In this document: in pieces, positions 28,243 to 37,277 of the stretch | How positions within the stretch are numbered: position 1 is the first letter of the stretch | How the letters are laid out: each line of letters starts with the position of its first letter | NCBI RefSeq assembly: GCF_900104845.1 | Contig: NZ_FNSR01000002.1 | Coordinates: forward strand, 62,001-126,000 | DNA from: Paraburkholderia caballeronis | GTDB lineage: Bacteria > Pseudomonadota > Gammaproteobacteria > Burkholderiales > Burkholderiaceae | Direction of reading: 5' to 3' | Length of the DNA stretch: 64,000 bases | Program-made: the position numbers and the translations under genes | Notes under the pieces: generated by a model | Told to the model about the DNA's origin: nothing | Database searches by the model: none | The model's input: the letters and a program-made list of their open reading frames with translations, nothing else

Positions 28243-29016
28243 ATGACCGACTCCACTTCTTCCACCTCGACGCCCGTCGCATGGATCGCCGGCGTCGGCG
28301 CGCATGCCGGCCTCGGCGCGGCGCTCGCGCGCCGCTTCGCGCATCAGGGCTTCACGGTCGTTCTCACCGGGCGCACCGCGTCGCGCATCGAAGCGACTGC
28401 CGCGCAGATCCGCGAGCAGAACGGCCGCGCGCATGCGATAACCGGCGACGTGTCGAACGAGCAGGACGTCGCGCGCATCGCCGGCGAACTGCGCTCATAC
28501 GGACAACTGCGCAGCGCGATCTTCAACGCGGGTAATGCGGTGCGCGCGCCGACACTCGAACTCAGCCCCGAACAGTTCGAATCCGCATGGCGCACGAACG
28601 TGCTCGGCGGTTTCCTGTTTGCGCGCGCGGCGTTGCCGCTGCTGCTCGAAGCACCCGGCGCGGCGAATGACCCGCATGGCGCGGGGAGCCTGCTCTACAC
28701 CGGCGCGACCGCTTCGTTGCGCGGGCGTCCGCCGTTCGCCGCATTCGCGTCCGCGAAAGCCGGACTGCGCTCGCTGTCGCAAAGCCTCGCGCGCGAATTC
28801 GGGCCGCGCGGCGTGCATGTCGCGCACGTCGTGATCGACGGCGGCATCGACGGCGAACGATTGCGCGCCGCTTCACCGCAACGCGCGGAACAGGCCGGCG
28901 CGGACGGGCTGCTGAACCCGGACGCGATCGCCGACAGCTACTGGCAACTGCATCGTCAGCATCGCAGCGCGTGGACGCACGAACTGGATCTGCGGCCATA
29001 CCGCGAACCCTTCTAG
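28243..29016 (+). CDS. SDR-like protein lacking the catalytic Ser and Tyr
   Basis: A 257-residue SDR-fold protein. The cofactor loop is unusual, GVGAHAGLG at 17-25, while FNAG at 94-97 is normal. At the catalytic site the residue expected to be Tyr is Phe168 (FASAK, with Lys172 kept), and the position 13 residues earlier that should be Ser is Ala155. It may therefore bind NAD(P) without classical SDR catalysis, or use another chemistry. Thirteen bases later comes a CmcJ/NvfI-like gene, probably in the same transcript. The ATG at 28243 has a poor ribosome site. Divergent from groESL. Confidence 0.85.
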   Translation: MTDSTSSTSTPVAWIAGVGAHAGLGAALARRFAHQGFTVVLTGRTASRIEATAAQIREQNGRAHAITGDVSNEQDVARIAGELRSYGQLRSAIFNAGNAVRAPTLELSPEQFESAWRTNVLGGFLFARAALPLLLEAPGAANDPHGAGSLLYTGATASLRGRPPFAAFASAKAGLRSLSQSLAREFGPRGVHVAHVVIDGGIDGERLRAASPQRAEQAGADGLLNPDAIADSYWQLHRQHRSAWTHELDLRPYREPF

Positions 29017-29029
29017 CGAGGACACATCG

Positions 29030-29887
29030 ATGGGCACCGTACTGGACGAACCGCCGCGCGCCGCGAACCGGCACGCGGTCGAAGCCGAACTGAACTATCT
29101 CGCGCCGGGCCAGGGCCGGCCGGTCAACTATACGTTCGAGCCGCCGCCCGGCACGCCGTGGAATAGCGGCGAACTCGCGCCGACCCGCGTGACGATCCGC
29201 GACGCGCGCCCGCTCGCGGCAGCCGGCGAGTTCTCGCTGGACCGCAGCGGCTTTCAACTAGTCGCGCATCGCAGCGCGGTGGACGACTTCAGCGACGACA
29301 GCGTGATCCGCCTCGTCTATTATCCGGAAGCCGAAGCATTGCTGCGCGACGCGACCGGCGCGGAGAAGGTCGTGATCTTCGATCACACGCTGCGCGACAG
29401 CGAAGGCGGTTCGCGCGCGAATGCGTCGCTGCGCGAGCCGGTGCGCCGCGTGCACAACGACCAGACGTTCGTGTCCGGCCCGCGCCGCGTGCGCGACCAC
29501 CTGAGCGCCGACGAAGCCGGACAGCGGCTGAAGCACCGCTTCGGGATCGTGAACCTGTGGCGGCCGCTATCGGTCGTCGAGCGGCTGCCGCTCGCGCTGT
29601 GCGACGCGCGCACGATCTCGCCCGACGACCTCGTGCCGAGCGACCTCGTCTATCGCGACAAGGTCGGAGAGACGTATTCGTTCGTCGCGAATCCCGCGCA
29701 CCGCTGGTACTACTTCCCGCGGCTGCGGCCCGACGAGGCGCTGCTGCTGAAGATCTACGATTCGCGCGACGACGGCACCGCGCGGCTCACCGCGCACACC
29801 GCGTTCGACGCTCCGCATACGGCCGCCGACGCGCCGCCGCGCCGCAGCATCGAACTGCGGGCGCTGCTGTTCTGGCCGGCGCAGTAA
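29030..29887 (+). CDS. CmcJ/NvfI (AsaB)-family protein
   Basis: A 285-residue protein of the CmcJ/NvfI family, relatives of the cephamycin methoxylation subunit and fungal AsaB-type oxidoreductases. Recognisable are VEAELNYLAPGQGRPVNYTF at the N terminus, VVIFDHTLRDSE near 115, HNDQTF near 143, LWRPL near 178 and HTAFDAPH near 261. These His/Asp positions resemble an iron/2-oxoglutarate-type site, but the reaction of bacterial members is mostly unknown. GAGG precedes the ATG. Co-transcribed with the SDR-like protein. Confidence 0.85.
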   Translation: MGTVLDEPPRAANRHAVEAELNYLAPGQGRPVNYTFEPPPGTPWNSGELAPTRVTIRDARPLAAAGEFSLDRSGFQLVAHRSAVDDFSDDSVIRLVYYPEAEALLRDATGAEKVVIFDHTLRDSEGGSRANASLREPVRRVHNDQTFVSGPRRVRDHLSADEAGQRLKHRFGIVNLWRPLSVVERLPLALCDARTISPDDLVPSDLVYRDKVGETYSFVANPAHRWYYFPRLRPDEALLLKIYDSRDDGTARLTAHTAFDAPHTAADAPPRRSIELRALLFWPAQ

Positions 29888-29921
29888 GTTTTCACCGCGT
29901 GTTTCAGGCCATCAACAATGA

Positions 29922-29947
29922 ACAGGGCCGCGCATGCGCGGCCCTGT
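29922..29947. terminator. 26-bp perfect palindrome between convergent genes
   Basis: Twelve-base arms (ACAGGGCCGCGC and its complement) separated by AT. It lies 34 bases after the CmcJ-like gene and 34 bases after the monooxygenase gene on the other strand. On the minus strand it is followed by TCATTGTTG. Probably a bidirectional terminator. Confidence 0.75.
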
Positions 29948-29980
29948 CTGCATCGACACGACGACGATCCGGATGATCGA

Positions 29981-31345
29981 TCAAGCCTCGGCCGTCTGCG
30001 CCTCTTCGGCCCGGTAACGCGACTGCGGCCGCTTCAGGCCGAGATTCGCGCGCAGCGTACCGCCTTCGTATTCGCTGCGGAACAGCCCGCGCCGCCGCAA
30101 TTCCGGCAGCACCAGTTCGATGAAATCGTTCAGGCTGTCGGGCAGCAGCGCCGGCATCACGTTGTAGCCGTCCGCGCCGTAATTCACGAAGCGTTCTTCG
30201 AGCGCGTCCGCGATCTGCTGCGGCGTGCCGACCACCTGCCAGTGTCCGCGCGCGCCGGCGACACGCAGATACAGTTCGCGAATCGTCAGGTTCTCGCGCC
30301 GCGCGAGGTCGAGCGTCAGCGCCTGGCGGCTCTTGCTCGCGTTCGTTTCCGGCAGTTCCGGAATCGGCCCGTCGAGCGGATAGCCGGACAGGTCGAAGCC
30401 GCCGGTCAGCGTCGACACCATCGCGAGCCCGACCGCCGGATCGATCAGCGCCTGAAGCTCCGCGAACTTGTCGCGCGCCTCGCTTTCGGTGCGGCCGACG
30501 ATCGGCATCACGCCCGGCATGATCTTCAGGTCGTCCGGCTCGCGGCCGAATTGCGCGAGACGCCCCTTCACGTCCGCATAAAACGCGACCGCGTCGGCGG
30601 TCGTCTGCTGCGCGGTGAAGATCACTTCGGCCGTACGCGCCGCGAGCGCCTTGCCCGCCTCCGACGACCCCGCCTGCACGACGACCGGATGCCCCTGCGG
30701 CGCGCGCGCGACGTTCAGCGGCCCGCGCACCTTGAAGAACTCGCCGCGATGGTTCAGCACGTGACGCTTCGCCGGATCGAAGAAACGGCCCGCGTCCTTG
30801 TCGCGCAGGAATGCGTCTTCGTCCCAGCTATCCCACAGCCCGCTGACGACGTCCGCGAACTCGACCGCGCGTTCGTAGCGCCGCGCATGCGCGAGATGCT
30901 CGTCGAAGTTGAAGTTCTTCGCCTCGTGCTCGCTCGACGACGTGACGAGATTCCAGCCCGCTCGCCCGCCGCTGATGTGGTCGAGCGACGCGAACTTGCG
31001 CGCGATGTGATACGGCTCGTTGAACGTCGTCGATGCGGTGCCGACGAGGCCGATCCGCTCCGTCACCGCCGCGAGCGCGGACAGCAGCGTGAGCGGCTCG
31101 AACTGCGCGACGTAGCTGTGCGCCGTGCGGCTCAGGAAATCGACGTTGTCGCCGCGCGTGCCGGAGCCGTCCGCGAGAAACACCAGATCGAACTTCGCGG
31201 CCTCCGCCGCCTGCGCGAGTTGCACGTAGTGGCGGAAGTTGCTGCCCGCGTCCGCGAGCGAATGCGGATGACGCCACGCGGCGATGTGGTGTCCGGTCGG
31301 ATACAGGAAGGCGCCGAGGCGCAGTTGTCCGGTGCGTTGGCTCAT
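29981..31345 (-). CDS. LLM-class FMN-dependent monooxygenase (NtaA/SnaA/DszA type) 1
   Basis: A 454-residue luciferase-like flavin monooxygenase of the NtaA/SoxA/DszA group, which uses reduced FMN from a separate reductase to attack organosulfur or N-chelate compounds. Signatures: GAFLYPTGHHIAAWRHP at the N terminus, FDLVFLADG near 53, TASTTFNEPYHIARKFASLD, and GRAGWNLVTSS near 128. It is 56 bases from, and clearly paralogous to, the next gene upstream. No flavin reductase is adjacent. Substrate unknown. Confidence 0.92.
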   Translation of the reverse strand: MSQRTGQLRLGAFLYPTGHHIAAWRHPHSLADAGSNFRHYVQLAQAAEAAKFDLVFLADGSGTRGDNVDFLSRTAHSYVAQFEPLTLLSALAAVTERIGLVGTASTTFNEPYHIARKFASLDHISGGRAGWNLVTSSSEHEAKNFNFDEHLAHARRYERAVEFADVVSGLWDSWDEDAFLRDKDAGRFFDPAKRHVLNHRGEFFKVRGPLNVARAPQGHPVVVQAGSSEAGKALAARTAEVIFTAQQTTADAVAFYADVKGRLAQFGREPDDLKIMPGVMPIVGRTESEARDKFAELQALIDPAVGLAMVSTLTGGFDLSGYPLDGPIPELPETNASKSRQALTLDLARRENLTIRELYLRVAGARGHWQVVGTPQQIADALEERFVNYGADGYNVMPALLPDSLNDFIELVLPELRRRGLFRSEYEGGTLRANLGLKRPQSRYRAEEAQTAEA

Positions 31346-31401
31346 GATGGCTCGTCGTTCGCGGCTCGATGAAAAGCGGGCTTATGTGCGCTTATGCGTG
31401 C

Positions 31402-32754
31402 TCACGCGCTCTTGCGCCACCACTGCGCGTTGTCGGGACGCGCAAGCCCGAAGTGCTCGCGCAGCGTCGTGCCTTCGTATTCGGTGCGGAACAGCCCGCG
31501 CTTTTGCAGGATCGGCACGACGCCGTCGACGAAATCGCCGAGGCCGTCCGGCAGCGCATCCGGCATCAGGTTGAAGCCGTCGGCCGCGCCGCCGTTGAAC
31601 CAGTGCTCGATGTCGTCCGCGACCTGCTCCGGCGTGCCGACGACCACGCGATGCCCGGTGCCGCCCGCGAGCGAGCGGATCAGTTCGCGCACCGTGTAGC
31701 CGTGACGGCGCGCCTGCGCAATCGTCGCGTGAAAGAACGTGTGGTTGCCGTTGCCTCCGCCGGGCAGCGCGAGGTCCTCGGGCAGCGGCGCGTCGAGCTT
31801 CAGCCGGTCCGCGTCGATGCCGAGCGTGCCCGCGAGACGGTTCAGGCTGTAGCGCCACGGAATCCGGTCGACCAGTTCGTCGCGGCGGCGCAGCGCGTCC
31901 GCCTCGGTTGCGCCGATGATCGTCGTGAGGCCCGCGAGCACCTTCACGCCGCCGTGCCGCCCGTAAGCGGCCGCGCGCGTGTTCAGGTCGCGGCGATACG
32001 CGGCCGATTCTTCGAACGACTGCGACGCGGAAAAGACCGCCTCCGCGTAACGCGCGGCGAGATCGCGACCGTCCGCCGAGCCGCCCGCCTGCACCAGCAC
32101 CGGATAACCCTGCGGCGAGCGCGGCAGGTTGAGCGGCCCCTGCACGCTGAAATAACGGCCGCGATGCGCAACCGGATGCACCTTCGCGACATCGACGAAA
32201 CGGCCGCCTTCCTTGTCGCCGACGAACGCGTCGTCCTCCCAGCTGTCCCACAGCGCCTTCACGACTTCGGTGAACTCGGCCGCGCGCGCATAACGCTCCG
32301 CATGGTCCGGCACCGCGTCGCGGCCGAAGTTGCGCGCGGACGCGAGATCGGCCGTCGTCACGACGTTCCAGCCCGCGCGGCCGCGGCTCACGTGATCGAG
32401 CGTCGCGAAGCGGCGCGCGATGTTGTACGGCTCGTTGTAGCTCGTCGACGCGGTGCCGATCACGCCGATGTGCGTCGTGCCCGCCGCGATGCTCGCGAGC
32501 AGCACCGTCGGCTCCAGCGCCGTGATCGGACGAAAGTCGATCTGGTCGACGATCGCCGCGTTGTCCGCGAGGAACACCGCGTCGAGCTTGCCCGCTTCCG
32601 CGATCTGCGCGACGCGCACGTAATGGCCGACGTCGACGAACGCATGCGGGTCCGCGTGTTCGAGCCGCCACGCGGACGGCACGAAACCCGAGTGCAGGAT
32701 GTTGACGTTCAGATGCAGACGCCTCGGCGCGTCGTGGGCCGGAGTGCGGCTCAT
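31402..32754 (-). CDS. LLM-class FMN-dependent monooxygenase (NtaA/SnaA/DszA type) 2
   Basis: A 450-residue paralog of the neighbouring enzyme, sharing LDAVFLADN, TASTSYNEPYNIARRFATLD and GRAGWNVVTTADLASARNFG. It differs in the N terminus (LHLNVNILHSGFVPSAWR) and in the loop before the C terminus, so the two probably take different substrates. GGAG lies eight bases before the ATG at 32754. It follows the DUF3088 gene by 54 bases. Likely part of an organosulfur or similar scavenging operon. Confidence 0.92.
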   Translation of the reverse strand: MSRTPAHDAPRRLHLNVNILHSGFVPSAWRLEHADPHAFVDVGHYVRVAQIAEAGKLDAVFLADNAAIVDQIDFRPITALEPTVLLASIAAGTTHIGVIGTASTSYNEPYNIARRFATLDHVSRGRAGWNVVTTADLASARNFGRDAVPDHAERYARAAEFTEVVKALWDSWEDDAFVGDKEGGRFVDVAKVHPVAHRGRYFSVQGPLNLPRSPQGYPVLVQAGGSADGRDLAARYAEAVFSASQSFEESAAYRRDLNTRAAAYGRHGGVKVLAGLTTIIGATEADALRRRDELVDRIPWRYSLNRLAGTLGIDADRLKLDAPLPEDLALPGGGNGNHTFFHATIAQARRHGYTVRELIRSLAGGTGHRVVVGTPEQVADDIEHWFNGGAADGFNLMPDALPDGLGDFVDGVVPILQKRGLFRTEYEGTTLREHFGLARPDNAQWWRKSA

Positions 32755-32808
32755 CGATGAATCTCCGTAGCTTCGGGCGTGACCGCGCGCGCGGCGCGGC
32801 ACGCGGTA

Positions 32809-33153
32809 TTAATGGACTTTGGGAAAACCGTGGCGCTCGGCCAGCAGATCGAGAATGCGGCGGGGGTCGGTGACGAAACGCGTGTCGCCTAGCGTCTGCG
32901 CGTCGGCGGGCGCGGGCAACTCGTCGCCGAGCACCAGCACCGGCAGTCCCTGATGCGCGTCGTCGAGCGCCGCGATCACCGCCGCGCGCGGCCGCTCGAA
33001 CGGCAGACGGCGCACGTCGAGCCGCGCGACCTTCGACGGATCGCTCGCCAGCAGCCCTTCGATCGGCGCGCCGTCGGGACAGATGAAACGTTGACCCGGG
33101 TACTGCGGGTCCGTGAACCCGGGTTCCAGCAACAGAAGAAGATCGCGGCTCAT
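32809..33153 (-). CDS. DUF3088 family protein
   Basis: A 114-residue protein matching DUF3088: starts MSRDLLLLLEPGFTDPQYPG, then QRFICPDGAPIEGLLA, RLDVRRLPFERPRAAVIAAL and a C-terminal ILDLLAERHGFPKVH. The small, thioredoxin-like pattern suggests a redox or adaptor role, but the usual cysteine pair is reduced to one Cys. The frame extends to a GTG at 33246; the ATG at 33153 fits the family start better, though its ribosome site is poor. Upstream of, and probably co-transcribed with, the two LLM monooxygenases. Confidence 0.8.
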   Translation of the reverse strand: MSRDLLLLLEPGFTDPQYPGQRFICPDGAPIEGLLASDPSKVARLDVRRLPFERPRAAVIAALDDAHQGLPVLVLGDELPAPADAQTLGDTRFVTDPRRILDLLAERHGFPKVH

Positions 33154-33293
33154 CGCGCGGCACCAGACGAAAACGAGAACCGGCTCATTGTCGTCGGCGC
33201 CGCGATGCGCCGCCACGAAGAAATCCGCAGATCGATATACGTTCACGCACTAAACGCGCGCCACGGCGCGCGCATTCGGTGCGTTTAGCGTGT

Positions 33294-34289
33294 TCAGCGC
33301 GCCGCGTCGCCCCAGCGGTATTCGACGGTCGCTTCGTCCAGCTGCGTTTTCAGCTCCGGCGCGAGCACGAAGCCGGCAGCCGCGAGCGACGCGTCGAGCT
33401 GGTCGGGACGGCTCGCGCCGATCAGCACCGACGTGATCGTCGGGTTCGCGAGCACCCATGCGATCGACGTCGTGATGAGCGGCTGCCCCGCGGCCTCGAC
33501 GATGCCGCGCAGTTTGTCGATCGTCGCGAACTCGCGGTCGTGCCAGTAGCGGTCCTGATACATCGAGCCCGCCTTGCCGACGCTGCCCGTGAAGCGCCCT
33601 TCGGACGGCGCCGCATCGTGCCGGTACTTGCCGGTCAGCAGACCGCCCGCGAGCGGGTTGTACGGGATCACCGCGAGTTGTTCTTCCGCGGCGAGCGGCA
33701 GCAGTTCGCGCTCGATCTGGCGGAACAGCAGGTTGTAGCGCGGCTGCACGGACACGAAGCGCGCGGTGCGCAGCACGTCCGCGCGGCCGAGCGCGCGCGC
33801 GAGCCGGTACGCGAGATAGTTCGACACGCCGATGTAACGCGCCTTGCCCGAGCGGACGATCGTGTCGAGGGCTTCGAGCGTTTCGTCGAGCGGCGTTTCG
33901 CGGTCGTCGGAATGCAGCTGGTACAGATCGACGTAATCGGTGCCGAGGCGGCGCAGCGACGCGTCGATCGCATCGAGCAGGTGCTTGCGCGACGCGCCCT
34001 GGTCCCAGGGCGACGGGCCAACCTTGCCGCACGCCTTGGTGGCGACGATGAAGCGGTCGCGGCGGCCCTTGAGCCAGCGGCCGACGATCTCCTCGGTGCG
34101 GCCCGCGTGCTCCTCGCTGCCGCCGAGCGGATAGACGTCGGCGGTGTCGATGAAATTCACGCCGGCGTCGGTCGCCTTGTCGAGGATCTGGCGGGAGACG
34201 TCTTCGTCCGTCTGAAGGCCGAAGGTCATCGTGCCGAGGCACAGGCGCGAGACGCTGAGGCCGGTGTTGCCGAATTTTCGGTATTGCAT
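33294..34289 (-). CDS. aldo/keto reductase
   Basis: A 331-residue NADPH-dependent reductase of the AKR superfamily (TIM barrel). The catalytic tetrad is visible: Asp48 and Tyr53 in FIDTADVY, Lys85 in VATKACG, His126 in DLYQLHSDD. The cofactor-binding C-terminal SVLIGASRPDQLDASL is present. AAGGAG precedes the ATG. First gene of the leftward series with DUF3088 and the monooxygenases, separated by 140 bases, so it may or may not share their transcript. Confidence 0.93.
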   Translation of the reverse strand: MQYRKFGNTGLSVSRLCLGTMTFGLQTDEDVSRQILDKATDAGVNFIDTADVYPLGGSEEHAGRTEEIVGRWLKGRRDRFIVATKACGKVGPSPWDQGASRKHLLDAIDASLRRLGTDYVDLYQLHSDDRETPLDETLEALDTIVRSGKARYIGVSNYLAYRLARALGRADVLRTARFVSVQPRYNLLFRQIERELLPLAAEEQLAVIPYNPLAGGLLTGKYRHDAAPSEGRFTGSVGKAGSMYQDRYWHDREFATIDKLRGIVEAAGQPLITTSIAWVLANPTITSVLIGASRPDQLDASLAAAGFVLAPELKTQLDEATVEYRWGDAAR

Positions 34290-34797
34290 GCTGAGGCTCT
34301 CCTTCGAAGCGGGGCTGGCTTGGGGTGGTTCGAAGGATAGCGCGTTATCGGGGATGGGGTGGGGTCGGAGGCGGGCGGCTTACGGGGGTGTAAATCGTCT
34401 GGGCGGGGCTTGACCGGAAGTGGCAGGTCGATAAGCATCCTGAATCGTTGACAGTCACTCGCCCCCCTGAGGCGCAATTTGCGCATTGTTATGCACCACG
34501 ACCGCGTAAAAGCCGGATCGCCGATTGAAGCGCTCCTGAGCGACCCGGAGCAAACGAAGGATGTCGAAGTCGCCGCGAGGTGAACCGGGCGTGCGGGCGT
34601 GGAAGCGCCGCGCGATTCAAAGCGGCCAGGCTTTGTCCTTCCCGTAGCCCAGGTGATCGCCAACGCTCCACCGGGCGCCCGCTCGAAGATCGCCTTCCGG
34701 CGCGCAGCCACTGCTCGTTGAGAGTCGATCGGTCCAGTGTCCCCGGTACAAACTTGCCGTCAGTTCAAGCCTCGCCCACAGGGATCGGACAGGCTCT
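34290..34797. other. intergenic/accessory DNA, no gene recognised
   Basis: Lower GC and less regular than the flanks. It holds only short open frames; a 30-codon frame at 34491-34583 has no ribosome site. It marks the left edge of an accessory patch that runs to about 38.2 kb. No IS ends or att-like repeats could be defined. Confidence 0.4.
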
Positions 34798-35154
34798 TCA
34801 TTTATTGCGCGGAACCCCCATAAAACTATCCCGTGACTGAACCGCCGCAGAAAATGCGCTCACCCCGCCCATCGCATGATCGAGAGTGGCAATCGCACGG
34901 TTGAGCGACGCGGCCTCCGCCCCATACGTCCTCGCTTCCCGCATGTAGAAATTTATGGCATCGAGGCCTTCGAGCATCCGGGCTTCGTTCTCCGGTTGCC
35001 CGGGCCAGCTTGCGCTCAACATCACCGCAGGCGGCGAAAAGCTGTCATCCATGCTGGACAGCACACACCCCGTCCCGATGTGAATCACCCTGCAGGCAGG
35101 GCGGTCGGCATGAAATTGCGGCAGTGTGGCGAGAAACTCAAGGAGTGGAGACAT
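34798..35154 (-). CDS. hypothetical protein of the accessory patch, 118 residues
   Basis: A 118-residue soluble protein starting MSPLLEFLATLPQFHADRPA, with AGAGG a few bases before the ATG at 35154. It contains a helical segment EARMLEGLDAINFYMREART and a Ser/Ala-rich end. Codon use is less GC-biased than the core genes. It lies 135 bases downstream of the protease gene on the same strand and could be its partner or inhibitor, which is speculation. Family not recognised. Confidence 0.6.
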   Translation of the reverse strand: MSPLLEFLATLPQFHADRPACRVIHIGTGCVLSSMDDSFSPPAVMLSASWPGQPENEARMLEGLDAINFYMREARTYGAEAASLNRAIATLDHAMGGVSAFSAAVQSRDSFMGVPRNK

Positions 35155-35289
35155 ATAGCCTCTGGCGTTTCAGTGGGGCGGCCTGCTTCTGAAGCCCGCG
35201 CAGGCGCAATCCGGATCGACCGCCGCAACGCCCCTGCGGTGCGGAATTCCGTGCGGATGGTGCCGCCTGCCGGCAAAAGAAATGCGCGG

Positions 35290-36360
35290 CTAGTGAGCCG
35301 TCAAGACCATCAGGATATCCGCATACCATGCATTGTTCAGCCCGAGCGACTCGTCCAGTTGCTCGTCCCGGCCGCGCATATCGATGGTCGAGGAATGGAC
35401 GCCCAGCAGCAGCCACGGCAATTCGTCAGGCTTCCTGCCTTCCGATGGCGCGCTCAGCACAACCGGCGCTCCGCTGGTGCCGCGATGCGTTCGCGCATCG
35501 GTGACGAAGCAGCCCTTCCCCTGGAAACGCAGGCCGAATGCCGATGCCAGCACGCCTTGCCGGACGACCGGCAAATGGTGCAACGAATCGTGGAAACCCA
35601 GCGGAAAACCAACGATCAGCAGCGACGCCCCGATCGGCATCACGTCACCGGAACGCGGCAGATGGCCGGGGCCGAACGCATGAAACTTCGCGCCCGACGG
35701 CAACGCAGCCCGGTCGAGTTCGATGACGGCGACATCGATCTCGCCGCCATCATCCGTTCCCTGACGCCAGAGGGGATGCCCCGCCGTATATAACGGAACC
35801 GACAACCACGCGGCGGCCGCCAGGTTCTCCGCGTCGACATGGAATTCGATCTCCAGGCGGTCGGGAAAATGCTCGCCGGACACGTCGATCATCACGTGGC
35901 GGCTGGTCACGAGGAACAGCCGCGTGCCCTGCTGGAAAAAGAAGCCGCTTGCATTGGTCAACCGACGTTCCTGCGCGAACGTACAGACGCGCGTCACGGC
36001 GAGAAGCAGTCCATCCGCGCCCACCTGGGCATGCGGCTCAGGCAGACCCGCCCGGCGTGGATGAGACGCGGCAAGCCCGCTGCGCGGCTGGGCCGATCCC
36101 GTGGCGGGCGGCACCAGTCCGGCAAGCAACTCTACCAGCGCATCGTGCTCCGGCCCGCATCGTTCGGACGACAGAAACGCGCCCACCGCCCATTCCGACA
36201 CGGCCCCCGCCGACGCCGCGTTCGGCACGTGCCGGACGACGGGCGCCTTGCGCTCGCCACGGCGCAGAAACCATCTGTCGCCGTTGGAACTGCGATGGAA
36301 TTCGAGCGCATCTTCGCTCGTTCCAGCGCCAGGTTCCATCTCAGTCAGGTGAGAATCCAC
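35290..36360 (-). CDS. trypsin-like serine protease with extra N-terminal domain
   Basis: About 356 residues from a GTG at 36360 (GGGAG five bases upstream); an upstream start at 36444 and an ATG at 36339 are alternatives. The C-terminal 240 residues are a trypsin-like peptidase: His155 in TSRHVM, Asp209 in GEIDVAVIELD and Ser296 in HRGTSGAPVV, after an NASGFFF strand. The first 85 residues (EFHRSSNGDRWFLRRGE to GPEHDALVELLAGL) match a short protein that I know as a free-standing family, joined here by a Pro/Arg-rich linker. There is no signal peptide, so it is likely cytosolic. Such cytosolic proteases occur in regulated proteolysis and in conflict systems. Confidence 0.82.
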   Translation of the reverse strand: MDSHLTEMEPGAGTSEDALEFHRSSNGDRWFLRRGERKAPVVRHVPNAASAGAVSEWAVGAFLSSERCGPEHDALVELLAGLVPPATGSAQPRSGLAASHPRRAGLPEPHAQVGADGLLLAVTRVCTFAQERRLTNASGFFFQQGTRLFLVTSRHVMIDVSGEHFPDRLEIEFHVDAENLAAAAWLSVPLYTAGHPLWRQGTDDGGEIDVAVIELDRAALPSGAKFHAFGPGHLPRSGDVMPIGASLLIVGFPLGFHDSLHHLPVVRQGVLASAFGLRFQGKGCFVTDARTHRGTSGAPVVLSAPSEGRKPDELPWLLLGVHSSTIDMRGRDEQLDESLGLNNAWYADILMVLTAH

Positions 36361-36400
36361 AGGCACTCCCGATGTGATCGTGATACCGCTGCCCGACCAC

Positions 36401-36685
36401 TCAAGCCTGCTCCCAGATCGGGCGATCGCCGCCGTCACCGTCAATCAACATCTCGGCGTAGGCCACGGACGCGCGCCGTGCGTCGCCGGCATTCATGAAA
36501 GGACGCTTGACGGGCACCCGGAACAGGCGGCTCCGCGGGCTGTCCATCACGGAATCCGGTTCGCTGATACGGATCGACGCATCGAATCCATCTTCGTAAT
36601 TGTGGCCAAATCCCGTTTGGGTCGCGCGATGGGGATACACGAGCAGGGATATATCGAGACCTCGATAATGGCGGACGGTTGTCAT
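36401..36685 (-). CDS. small protein, paralog A of a two-member local family
   Basis: A 94-residue protein (MTTVRHYRGLDISLLVYPHR) with a central YEDGFDASIRISEPDSV and a C-terminal RVPVKRPFMNAGDARRASVA. It aligns along its length with the 95-residue protein at 37278-37565 on the opposite strand (YAEGYDIAVRICRPSAI; MARRAARQQGKDIVDG). It lies 40 bases upstream of the protease gene and is probably co-transcribed. Function unknown; size and fold pattern recall small DUF proteins of Burkholderia. Confidence 0.7.
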   Translation of the reverse strand: MTTVRHYRGLDISLLVYPHRATQTGFGHNYEDGFDASIRISEPDSVMDSPRSRLFRVPVKRPFMNAGDARRASVAYAEMLIDGDGGDRPIWEQA

Positions 36686-37277
36686 CAGGTAACTCCTTTT
36701 CTGGCCGCAAAAACGCAGCCGGTTTTTCGATTGTTATAGGGATTCAGCCGGAGGCCGATACCCGAAACGGCCGGAGAGCCACTCGCACGTGCGAAGCAGC
36801 CCTGCCGAAGATCACCGACGGGAAACCCGGTACACGGGCAACACAGCGATTCAGGCGGTTTTACGTCGGGCCTGCGCGAGCTTCGTGCTTCGCATTGGCA
36901 AGCGCCCGGACGACCGGCATACCGCGCTGCCCCGAATTCGCGAAGCGAATCGCCATATCGTCGGGGTGGCGTCCATCGCTCGTGCGACGAAGCCGGTGTT
37001 CTGCATCCCCTCACCGCGCGGCGGACAGGCTGGATGGTCGATGAATGTTCTGGAAGCGGGCCACGTACAGTGGAGGAGGAATGAGGCCGATGGCGGTCGT
37101 CAGGTCATCTGCTGCAGGATCGATGACGACGCGGACAAGTGATCCGCTTTGCGGGCTTACCGGACCACCATACGCGCGGCGGCATCTTCGGTCAATTCAA
37201 TTCTGGTAACAGCACCTGCGCCGCCCCGCGCTGCCGGTTTCGGGTTATAGTGGCCCATCCCCTGTGGAGTGACCATC
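36686..37277. other. intergenic region between the two small paralogs
   Basis: Nearly 600 bases without a credible gene; frames on both strands are Arg/Pro-rich or short. It separates two divergent copies of the same small gene family, so it may be the remains of genes lost between them. The right end should hold the promoter for 37278. Confidence 0.4.

Noticed and set aside
34491..34583. 30-codon plus-strand frame in the accessory patch
   Set aside because: No ribosome site and too short to judge by composition.
36685..37014. Minus-strand frame upstream of small paralog A
   Set aside because: Cys/Arg/Pro-rich composition, no ribosome site, unlike neighbouring coding sequence.
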